Assembly: GCA_017964325.1 (NCBI GenBank)
Contig: JAGCSE010000176.1
Coordinates: 1 to 5,248 of the forward strand
Direction of reading: 5' to 3'
Origin: Victivallales bacterium
GTDB taxonomy: Bacteria; Verrucomicrobiota; Lentisphaeria; Oligosphaerales; Oligosphaeraceae
Length of the DNA: 5,248 nucleotides
Positions 1 through 5,248 of this stretch are shown piece by piece. A program made the translations under genes and the position numbers. The notes under the pieces were generated by a model. That model saw only the letters and a program-made list of their open reading frames with translations, did no database searches and was not told the DNA's origin. Position 1 is the stretch's first letter, and the number at the start of each line of letters is the position of its first letter.

Positions 1-2789
1 CCTTCGATGCCTATGCCCTTCCTGCGGCCGCCGTCATCACCGCTCATCTGGACTTGCTGGACGGCCGGCGTGCCTTTCAGCTCGCCTTTTGGACTCGACT
101 GCCGTCTCAAATCACGCCCTTTGTTTTCGATGGTAGCCTTGCGGACGACGGATTTGTCCTGTTCGTCGTCCTTCCCGCTCATGACGTTCAAATCACGCGT
201 TAGAACGCGCAGCGATTCGTCCATTTCGGCGGAGACATCGACATGCTCGATATTGACGATCAAATTCATAAGCCCCATCATGGCACCACGTATCTGCAAC
301 GTAAAGGAGGAGATCGTATCCATCATGCCACTGATAAATTCCGTGATGCCCGACAAGGCGGCATCCAGCCAACTGATGGCGATGGGGCGTTGCAACGGAT
401 CGTTCAGATTGAACGTGTCATGGAATATATCCATGATCTTGTCCATTTCGTTGAGAAACTCATCTTTCTGTTCTTGTGTATATTTTGACGGATCAAATTC
501 ATCCTGCCCAAACTTGAGGAAATCAGGAAGGTAGTCGTTAAGGCCATCCCATTTGTCGTTTATGAAATCAATGCCATCGACGATGTTATGTGCGAGATTA
601 TCCGCCGTACCTTTGCCGAAGAAATAATCAATACCGTCTGTAAGATGCTCGCCGACCCAATCGCCGACGAAACTACCTGCGACCGCGCCGAGAAATGTAC
701 CTGCACCTGTCCCGATGGCTTCACCGACAGGACCAAAACGCGAACCAATAACACGGCCAAGGAGTCCGCCGCCTTTTTCAAAAAGATTTCCCGCCAGCGA
801 ACCAGCCACTTCGCCACCGACATCCCCCATGAGGTCATGGGCTACATCAGTGGTAAAACCATTGTCGGAGATTCTATCGTAATAACCCTTTTCTTTCCCA
901 AGCTTGTCCCCCTCGTCCTTAATCTTCTTCCCGTCGTTAACAATCTCGAAGAATGTTTCGTAAGCTTCGGCACTTGGACGCCTCACCATCGTGATTTCCA
1001 ACAAATCGTCGTTCTTCCACACGGCGGACTTCCATGAATCAGGATGTCTGGAGCCGATGTCGATGGGGCGCAGAAAGTCTTGATGGATCACATTGGCGGC
1101 CAGAAAACTACGCAATTTCAGCGGATTGCATTCGGCTTGGCGGTTATTCGGAACGCCAGGCGCGATATTCTTCAAGACATTGTCTTTCAGATCCTTAGCA
1201 TCGTTCATCAAGCCACGGATGACATCGTCCACCGCCTTTGGAATCGCTTCTCCCTGCTTCAACGGCGCGATGCCCTTCAGCGATTCCTCCGCCTGTTTCG
1301 CCTTCTCGTCGAAGGCCTTGCGAACATTGGAAACACATTCGGCGGCGCTCGTCTTCAAGGCGGCAGCATCCTTTCCGTAGGCATCCGCGATGGTTGCCAT
1401 CTCCTGTTCGAAATCCGCCAACGCGTTTTCGCAACGGTCCGTATACTCTTTTACAGCTGCGTTTGAAGCGTTTATGAAATCCGCGAAGGCCGCATCCGTC
1501 TTTGGCAACTGCGTCTTCAACGCATAATAAATCTTCCACAGCAAGAAGCCATGACGCACGGCATTTTCGCCCATCTGCTCGTTGAGAACATCAACCCAAT
1601 ACGCAAGTTGTTCATCAAAAAGCTTTTCGGACTTGTAATACGGTTTCAGAGACGCAAAGACCGCATTAGAAAGTTCCACAAGCTGTTTTCGCGCAACCGA
1701 ATAGCCATCTTCCTGCGACGATTTTTTCAACGCGGCAGCGGCATCCGTCAATGCTTTCGAAATATCGTCCGCCGATTTCCGCAACTGCTCCAGCGAATCA
1801 TCGACCGTTTTCGCAAATGCCTTCCATTCAACGTCTGCGGAGCCGGAAAAGTCTTCCACGTCGCTCTTTAGATCTTCCAGCTGACGTCTGAAAGCCACCT
1901 TGGCGAGCGTTGTCAGCCAATTGGCGGGCACAGCCGTCAAGGCGTGTGGCGGCAGGCTTTCCTGCTCCCGAATTGTCGCCGCCACGGGAAACGCCGTCAG
2001 CGGCTTGTCCAACTGCGTCATGATGTCATGGGACGTTTTCTTGACTTGCTGCGTAAGTTCTTCTTTCAGAGGAATAAGCGACAGCGTCTCCGCCACGATG
2101 CCATCGATGGCGGAATCCGGTAGCGGCTTCACATTTTCAACGGCCTGCGGACATGCCGCGAGAAATTCGCCGACGTAGTCCGCTGTGGCTTCCAACGCCG
2201 CTTTCAACGCATCCGCATGATCTTTGGAAAAAACGTCATCTGATGGATTTACGTTATGCCAAGCGGTATCGAATGTCGCACCTGGTATCCATGACGCGGC
2301 ACCGTTGTTCATCTTGGCTTGCGTCAGCCACATCTCGTCATTCACCACATCGCGATTGGCGAAAATGTTCTGCAATGCACGCACGCCTGTACCCAACGCA
2401 TAGAAGGCCTCTTGCGTTTTGCCTTCCTTTGCGAGACGGATCGCCTTGTTCAAGTACTTCTTGGAGTTCAGATAACGCGTGTCGTTGGGCGAAACGGCGA
2501 TTTTTCCATAGGTCTTGACAGGCGTGCCCTCGGCCAAAACGCCTGTGTTGAACGCACGGTCCTGATTTCTGTAAAAATCGACCTTCTTCTCGCCTTTCTT
2601 GCGTTCAATACGGATATCATTGCCGTCATGCCATGCGCCATCACCGACGCGAGTCGCTTGTTTTTCATTGAAGCCCAATGCTTTGCAGATGTCTTGCACA
2701 CCTTTTGCATGAACGGCGGACTCCCAGCCCATCGCCAATGGACAGATCAGCAGGCTTAAAACAATCAACAGGGAGGCTAGTCTTTTCAT
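1..2789 (-). CDS. Large secreted protein with degenerate zinc-PLC/S1-P1 nuclease-like N-terminal domain, helical region and glycine zipper (3' end outside window)
   Basis: The frame starts at ATG 2789-2787 and stays open for 929 codons to the left edge; I translated every codon and found no stop. The start is fixed by the ATGA overlap with the upstream gene, a strong Shine-Dalgarno site six bases away, and a signal peptide directly after it (MKRLASLLIVLSLLICPLAMG). Domains in order: signal peptide 1-21; an alpha-helical domain at about 22-212 that resembles zinc-dependent phospholipase C / S1-P1 nuclease proteins, with several metal ligands replaced; a linker at 213-290; a long Ala/Lys/Glu/Asp-rich helical region at about 291-545; a mixed segment at 546-650; a glycine-zipper segment at about 654-712; an acidic, aromatic-rich stretch at 713-830; a short hydrophobic helix near 835-846; and a highly charged tail from about 870. 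The architecture is not one I know. Enzyme activity is doubtful because the core ligand helix reads RALQNIFAN. It could be a toxin-like, adhesive or structural exported protein. The gene call is secure, the function is not. Confidence 0.93.
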   Translation of the reverse strand, partial: MKRLASLLIVLSLLICPLAMGWESAVHAKGVQDICKALGFNEKQATRVGDGAWHDGNDIRIERKKGEKKVDFYRNQDRAFNTGVLAEGTPVKTYGKIAVSPNDTRYLNSKKYLNKAIRLAKEGKTQEAFYALGTGVRALQNIFANRDVVNDEMWLTQAKMNNGAASWIPGATFDTAWHNVNPSDDVFSKDHADALKAALEATADYVGEFLAACPQAVENVKPLPDSAIDGIVAETLSLIPLKEELTQQVKKTSHDIMTQLDKPLTAFPVAATIREQESLPPHALTAVPANWLTTLAKVAFRRQLEDLKSDVEDFSGSADVEWKAFAKTVDDSLEQLRKSADDISKALTDAAAALKKSSQEDGYSVARKQLVELSNAVFASLKPYYKSEKLFDEQLAYWVDVLNEQMGENAVRHGFLLWKIYYALKTQLPKTDAAFADFINASNAAVKEYTDRCENALADFEQEMATIADAYGKDAAALKTSAAECVSNVRKAFDEKAKQAEESLKGIAPLKQGEAIPKAVDDVIRGLMNDAKDLKDNVLKNIAPGVPNNRQAECNPLKLRSFLAANVIHQDFLRPIDIGSRHPDSWKSAVWKNDDLLEITMVRRPSAEAYETFFEIVNDGKKIKDEGDKLGKEKGYYDRISDNGFTTDVAHDLMGDVGGEVAGSLAGNLFEKGGGLLGRVIGSRFGPVGEAIGTGAGTFLGAVAGSFVGDWVGEHLTDGIDYFFGKGTADNLAHNIVDGIDFINDKWDGLNDYLPDFLKFGQDEFDPSKYTQEQKDEFLNEMDKIMDIFHDTFNLNDPLQRPIAISWLDAALSGITEFISGMMDTISSFTLQIRGAMMGLMNLIVNIEHVDVSAEMDESLRVLTRDLNVMSGKDDEQDKSVVRKATIENKGRDLRRQSSPKGELKGTPAVQQVQMSGDDGGRRKGIGIE
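654..830 (-). other. Protein segment: glycine-zipper, possible membrane-inserting region
   Basis: Residues 654-712 of the large gene contain small residues spaced by about four, for example GGEVAGSLAG (658-667), GGGLLGRVIGS (673-683) and GTGAGTFLGAVAGSFVG (693-709). Glycine zippers pack helices tightly in membranes and also occur in exported toxins and phage or bacteriocin proteins. The second half (about 691-712) is hydrophobic enough to be a membrane segment; the first half has charges. Membrane insertion is an inference. Confidence 0.6.
1155..1919 (-). other. Protein segment: long helical, probably coiled-coil region
   Basis: Residues 291-545 of the large gene are rich in Ala, Lys, Glu, Asp and Leu, with very little proline or glycine over long stretches, such as VDDSLEQLRKSADDISKAL at 329-347. 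Hydrophobic residues recur every three to four positions. It probably forms a helical bundle or stalk after the N-terminal domain. LK-x-IAP occurs twice, at 504-509 and 539-544. Confidence 0.55.
2160..2726 (-). other. Protein domain: zinc-dependent phospholipase C / S1-P1 nuclease-like, ligands partly lost
   Basis: This covers residues 22-210 of the large gene. What is seen: W22 at the likely mature N-terminus; H27; AWHDGNDIR at 52-60 with D55; VDFYRN at 70-75; a helix YALGTGVRALQNIFANRD at 130-147; and FDTAWHNVNPSDD at 173-185 followed by a helix ending ATADYVGEFL. What is known: this fold binds zinc through an N-terminal Trp, His and Asp residues, with a central helix of the form LG-x-x-L-H-x3-D followed by a further His. 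Lining them up by eye, W22, H27, D55 and H179 fall where ligands are expected. R137, N141 and N145 replace the central His/Asp/His, and D71 replaces a His. This is my reading without a database search. A chance resemblance within a helical domain cannot be excluded. Confidence 0.45.
2727..2789 (-). other. Signal peptide of the large secreted protein
   Basis: Residues 1-21 have a basic start (MKR), a hydrophobic core (LASLLIVLSLLI) and an A19-M20-G21 cleavage site before W22. Cys16 is followed by Pro and does not fit a lipobox, so a lipoprotein is unlikely. A later cut after A25 or A28 is possible. Confidence 0.8.
2786..2789 (-). other. ATGA stop/start overlap between the 334-aa gene and the large gene
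   Basis: The ATG (2789-2787) of the downstream gene overlaps the TGA (2788-2786) of the upstream gene. This is the classic sign of one polycistronic mRNA with coupled translation. Confidence 0.9.
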
Positions 2790-3790
2790 TTCGCCTCACC
2801 TCCCTTTATCGCATTGAAACTCTTCAGAAGGGCCTGACTGTCATTCAGATCATGAATTTCCAGCGTCGGCGCGACGGTAACGTCCTTCGGAATCGTGACG
2901 ACGGCGACCAGACGCGGCATGAACAGCGGAATGTACATGAAAACCGAATGGTTAGGTCTTTTACAATAATAATATAGGACAAACTGCTCGCGCACATCGT
3001 CTGGCAGAGCCATGAGCGTACGGATATGGGAATCATATTTACCGTTCCAGAAGAGCTGGCGGAATTCTTCACGCCGTCCATGCTGCAGAAGAATCTGCAT
3101 GTTTTTCATCATCTTCGATTCATCCTTGTCATGAATCATGCTCTGGATAAGTTTGAGGCGCATAGCGGAGCGCAAGGCAATCAATTTCATCTCCTCTTCC
3201 ATATCAGGAAATGCGAATTCGCCAAGATTCGGTGGCGATTTCAGAGGGAATTTCATGTCGAAACGCTCTGCCGTCTTCGCATAGACCGTCGCCAATTCCA
3301 CGATCTGCGGGCGTTCATTCGAAATAACGGTTGCAAAAGGTTTCTCTGATGGCTTCTCGCCGCGGAACGTCTCGCCCGTCAGCAATGCAAATTTGCTGAC
3401 AACCGCCTTGCCGCCCATTTCAGGCAGTTTCAATTCCAATAATAAGATCGTGTCCCAGAACGGGTTATAGATGGCACTGACGGCGTTCTCACGGTCATAG
3501 CTGCCCGTGATTTCCATCGCACCGACGAAGAAATCGATCCATTGCGGCTTCTTCAACAGCTCCATGCGGCGCCAACGGCGAAGGCAACGATTTTCGAAAA
3601 AACTTTCCACCGCAACATCCGGATTGCCCATGGCCATCCGATGGAATTCCGTAACGGTTCCCATGACTCGCAAGGCAGGCCGAAGTGCCTTGACATCAGG
3701 CACATCCGCAGAGGTCTGAGCCGTCACGCACAAACAGAACAGCAACGCGACGGCAAGAAGTTTTGTGAATATGCGCAAGTCCTTGTCCAT
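2786..3790 (-). CDS. Secreted protein of unknown function, 334 aa, with signal peptide
   Basis: I do not recognise this family. The ATG at 3790-3788 is preferred over the adjacent in-frame TTG at 3793-3791. That ATG shares its A with the upstream stop (TGATG), the usual arrangement for translational coupling, and no strong Shine-Dalgarno site is present (only AAGG about 13 bases upstream). Residues 1-28 form a typical Sec signal peptide: charged start (MDKDLR), hydrophobic core (LLAVALLFCLCV, about 11-22) and an A-x-A-like cleavage site T26-S27-A28 before D29. The mature part, about 306 residues, has an aromatic patch at 108-113 (YNPFWD) followed by TILLLELKLP, a mixed helical middle rich in Met, Lys and Glu (about 196-245), and VLYYYCKRPN (271-280). 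A probable beta-rich end (about 284-312) has alternating hydrophobic residues. Only Cys70 and Cys276 remain after cleavage. No catalytic motif, lipobox or second membrane helix is seen. A periplasmic or extracellular role is inferred from the signal peptide and exported neighbours. Confidence 0.92.
   Translation of the reverse strand: MDKDLRIFTKLLAVALLFCLCVTAQTSADVPDVKALRPALRVMGTVTEFHRMAMGNPDVAVESFFENRCLRRWRRMELLKKPQWIDFFVGAMEITGSYDRENAVSAIYNPFWDTILLLELKLPEMGGKAVVSKFALLTGETFRGEKPSEKPFATVISNERPQIVELATVYAKTAERFDMKFPLKSPPNLGEFAFPDMEEEMKLIALRSAMRLKLIQSMIHDKDESKMMKNMQILLQHGRREEFRQLFWNGKYDSHIRTLMALPDDVREQFVLYYYCKRPNHSVFMYIPLFMPRLVAVVTIPKDVTVAPTLEIHDLNDSQALLKSFNAIKGGEAK
2796..2807 (-). promoter_or_regulatory. 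Shine-Dalgarno site of the large gene, embedded in the end of the upstream gene
   Basis: On the minus strand the bases read AAAGGGAGGTGA, a near-perfect complement to the 3' end of 16S rRNA. They lie six bases before the ATG at 2789. The same bases encode the K-G-G-E part of the upstream protein's C-terminus. The site decides the start of the large gene and suggests it can be initiated efficiently on its own as well as by coupling. Confidence 0.85.
3707..3790 (-). other. Signal peptide of the 334-aa secreted protein
   Basis: Residues 1-28 show a charged start with K3 and R6, a hydrophobic core at about 11-22, and a probable cleavage after T26-S27-A28. The core has cysteines at 19 and 21, but the residues before them (LLF and LFCL) do not make a good lipobox. 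Confidence 0.8.
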
Positions 3791-3792
3791 CA
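3788..3792 (-). other. TGATG stop/start overlap between the cysteine-rich gene and the 334-aa gene
   Basis: The TGA (3792-3790) ends the upstream gene and its last A begins the ATG (3790-3788) of the next. With only a weak AAGG upstream, the 334-aa protein probably depends on reinitiation by ribosomes finishing the first gene. Confidence 0.85.
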
Positions 3793-5248
3793 ATTGATTT
3801 TCGCGCCTTGGAGGCCTGACACATTGAGTTTCTTACCGTTCGGCAACGCCGAATTCATGATGCCGCTGCCGCGAACCGTGTTCGGATCCGTCTGCAACGT
3901 GCCTTCATGGGCCAAAGAGCCCCACTTGGCATCGCCCGCCATGCCGAACAGTTTATACGTTTCGGCAGCGCATTCCTGCCATTCGAAATCATCTTCTGAC
4001 GGCGTTCCGTTGAACGGCGACTCATAACCGGCCGCGTAACGGACGGGTAGCAATGTGCCTTCCCAATCAGGCGTGCAGAGATTCCAAATGCTCTTCAGCG
4101 GTTCCGTCTTGTCGCAGATGCATCCCTGTCCGACGGTCTTGGAATTCACGCCAAAGACGGAGCTGTCATCGTCAGGATGCCAGACATGCGTCACTCCATT
4201 GTAGGCGACTTCATAGTCGCGGTCGCTACCGCCTGAACGGTGATAACCTGCGCGGGAAGCCGCGACCGTCCAGATATACTGGTCTTTCACAGGATTGAAG
4301 GCGGTGAAAATGCCTTTCGAAATGGAGCCGCTTGAGCCGCCAGTGAAAATCTTCGTCAGCGGCTTGTGCATCTTCCGGGCGGCAAAAACCATGATGGTAC
4401 CATCGCCCTTGAAGAATTCCGGGCTGAGGATCCACGGCTTGCAAGTCTCTGTGACGTAGTATTTTGGATCATAGATGGCCTTGTCGTCGCCGTAAATACG
4501 GGAGTTTCCCGTCAGCAGGATGTATTTTTTCGGATCGCTGGAATTAATCAGGAAATTGAGTCCGAGAACGCACTGTTTGTATTTGGAACGCTTGCTGTCG
4601 TCCAGACTGAAGGGGAACCAGTTGGTGAAGCCTTCATGCCCACTGCAATCCGTGGAGAACATGGCGATGATCGGCGTCGGAATGTGGAAGCAATACTGCA
4701 AAATCGGAACGCTGATGCAGAACCATTTCTGCGACGCCCAGACATATTCCGCGCAGAGCGCGACGGATTCCTCTGGATTCTCATACGCCTTTTTGCAGAG
4801 ATCCGTATAGTTGTCCTTCGTACCTCTATAGTTCTGGCAGGACGCGGGATTGCAGAGCAACGACATCTGCGCCCAGTAGGGAACGCGCAACTGATCGCCG
4901 CCTTCGCGGAAGTTCGCATTTTTGTAGCCGCGTGTGATTCCATAGCCTGGCGACGGAATCGTTTCGTTACGCGTCACCTTCTCCTTATCCGCCGAAAATT
5001 CATCCAGATGGCCGCGGATGTACCAATGGTCGAGACCGTTGGAGACATCGTCCAGCCCGAAATAGCCCAGCAGATTCTTCTGATATTTGCCCTGCGTGTC
5101 CGGCGAGCCATCGGCCATCGCAAGAAACAGCTGTTCATGCTCTTCCGTATTATATAGAGGATAGAAGAAGCAGCCTTTTTTCTTGTCGTACGGATTGGTG
5201 CTCTTCGGAATGCGCACATGGAAATGGTAGTCGTTCAAAACGTCGCCA
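3790..5248 (-). CDS. C-terminal part of a cysteine-rich, probably exported protein; possibly TadE/TadG-like pilus-assembly related (5' end outside window)
   Basis: The frame is open to the right edge and ends at TGA 3792-3790, giving 485 visible codons. A TTG at 5238 could be taken as the start, but the residues before it (G-D-V) are in frame and no Shine-Dalgarno site precedes it, so I read this as an internal part of a longer protein. Residue numbers here count that TTG as 1. There are 14 cysteines (23, 129, 134, 148, 162, 174, 183, 198, 223, 266, 373, 375, 388, 423), an even number that suits a disulfide-bonded exported protein. No membrane segment is obvious in the visible part. Near the C-terminus, IWTVAASRAGYH (322-333) and WNLCTPDWEGTLLPVR (385-400) resemble, from memory, C-terminal signatures of TadE/TadG-like Flp pilus-assembly proteins. 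The TadG-type N-terminal transmembrane helix would lie outside the window. The last residues (SGLQGAKIN) run into the start of the next gene. The coding frame is secure; the family is a weak guess. Confidence 0.9.
   Translation of the reverse strand, partial: GDVLNDYHFHVRIPKSTNPYDKKKGCFFYPLYNTEEHEQLFLAMADGSPDTQGKYQKNLLGYFGLDDVSNGLDHWYIRGHLDEFSADKEKVTRNETIPSPGYGITRGYKNANFREGGDQLRVPYWAQMSLLCNPASCQNYRGTKDNYTDLCKKAYENPEESVALCAEYVWASQKWFCISVPILQYCFHIPTPIIAMFSTDCSGHEGFTNWFPFSLDDSKRSKYKQCVLGLNFLINSSDPKKYILLTGNSRIYGDDKAIYDPKYYVTETCKPWILSPEFFKGDGTIMVFAARKMHKPLTKIFTGGSSGSISKGIFTAFNPVKDQYIWTVAASRAGYHRSGGSDRDYEVAYNGVTHVWHPDDDSSVFGVNSKTVGQGCICDKTEPLKSIWNLCTPDWEGTLLPVRYAAGYESPFNGTPSEDDFEWQECAAETYKLFGMAGDAKWGSLAHEGTLQTDPNTVRGSGIMNSALPNGKKLNVSGLQGAKIN

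Noticed and set aside
7..534. A plus-strand frame of 175 codons at the left edge
   Set aside because: It is antisense to the continuous 929-codon minus-strand frame. Its product is Ser- and Cys-rich low-quality sequence with no recognisable domain.
560..838. A minus-strand frame of 92 codons (and others at 1195-1539 and 2468-2710)
   Set aside because: They lie inside the large gene in another frame of the same strand. The large gene's own frame has a signal peptide, start signals and domain structure, so these are out-of-frame shadows.
2160..2726. Calling the large protein an active phospholipase C or nuclease
   Set aside because: The central ligand positions are Arg/Asn/Asn and the family match is by eye only, so an enzyme name would overstate the evidence.
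2740..2744. A lipoprotein signal at Cys16 of the large protein
   Set aside because: The residues L-L-I-C-P do not fit a lipobox, and Pro directly after Cys is unfavourable. A later standard cleavage site is present.
3791..3793. TTG as the start of the 334-aa gene
   Set aside because: An ATG follows immediately and forms the common TGATG overlap with the upstream stop. The TTG would add only one residue.
4366..5157. A plus-strand frame of 263 codons opposite the cysteine-rich gene
   Set aside because: It is wholly antisense to a frame with clear protein character, has no good ribosome site, and its product is Arg- and Ile-rich as expected for a shadow of the real frame.
5236..5238. TTG as the true start of the cysteine-rich gene
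   Set aside because: The frame is open to the window edge before it, no Shine-Dalgarno site is present, and no signal peptide follows, although the protein looks exported.

Overview
The window is wholly coding on the minus strand. It holds three genes that run right to left, overlap by one and four bases, and almost certainly share one transcript. Neither outer end is complete. The right-hand gene enters from beyond base 5248 without its N-terminus. The left-hand gene leaves the window at base 1 still open after 929 codons. No RNA gene, mobile element, CRISPR array, promoter or terminator is visible, and there is no intergenic gap to hold one. The many plus-strand reading frames lie antisense to these genes and read as shadows.

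Layout in order of transcription. (1) Bases 5248-3790: the C-terminal 485 residues of a probably exported protein with 14 cysteines. Its end carries motifs that remind me of TadE/TadG-like pilus-assembly proteins; this is a weak recollection. (2) Bases 3790-2786: a 334-residue protein with a clear signal peptide and no family I recognise. It is joined to gene 1 by a TGATG stop/start overlap. (3) Bases 2789-1: a very large exported protein (929 or more residues) with a signal peptide and an N-terminal helical domain that resembles the zinc-dependent phospholipase C / S1-P1 nuclease fold. A long helical region, a glycine-zipper segment and a charged, disordered-looking tail follow. It is joined to gene 2 by an ATGA overlap and preceded by a near-ideal Shine-Dalgarno site.

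The most striking point is in gene 3. The helix that normally carries His-x3-Asp-x3-His zinc ligands reads R-A-L-Q-N-I-F-A-N, so all three ligand positions are replaced. Several other expected ligand positions (Trp22 as the possible mature N-terminus, His27, Asp55, His179) look retained. This suggests a degenerate or repurposed member of a metal-enzyme fold built into a large secreted protein.

Organism: a bacterium of moderate GC content that uses strong Shine-Dalgarno sites and Sec-type signal peptides. A tad-like gene beside large orphan secreted proteins would fit a little-studied diderm lineage such as the Lentisphaerota/Verrucomicrobiota group, but the sequence does not prove this. The working picture is a co-expressed set of exported proteins that act in or outside the cell envelope. 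Their joint function is unknown.
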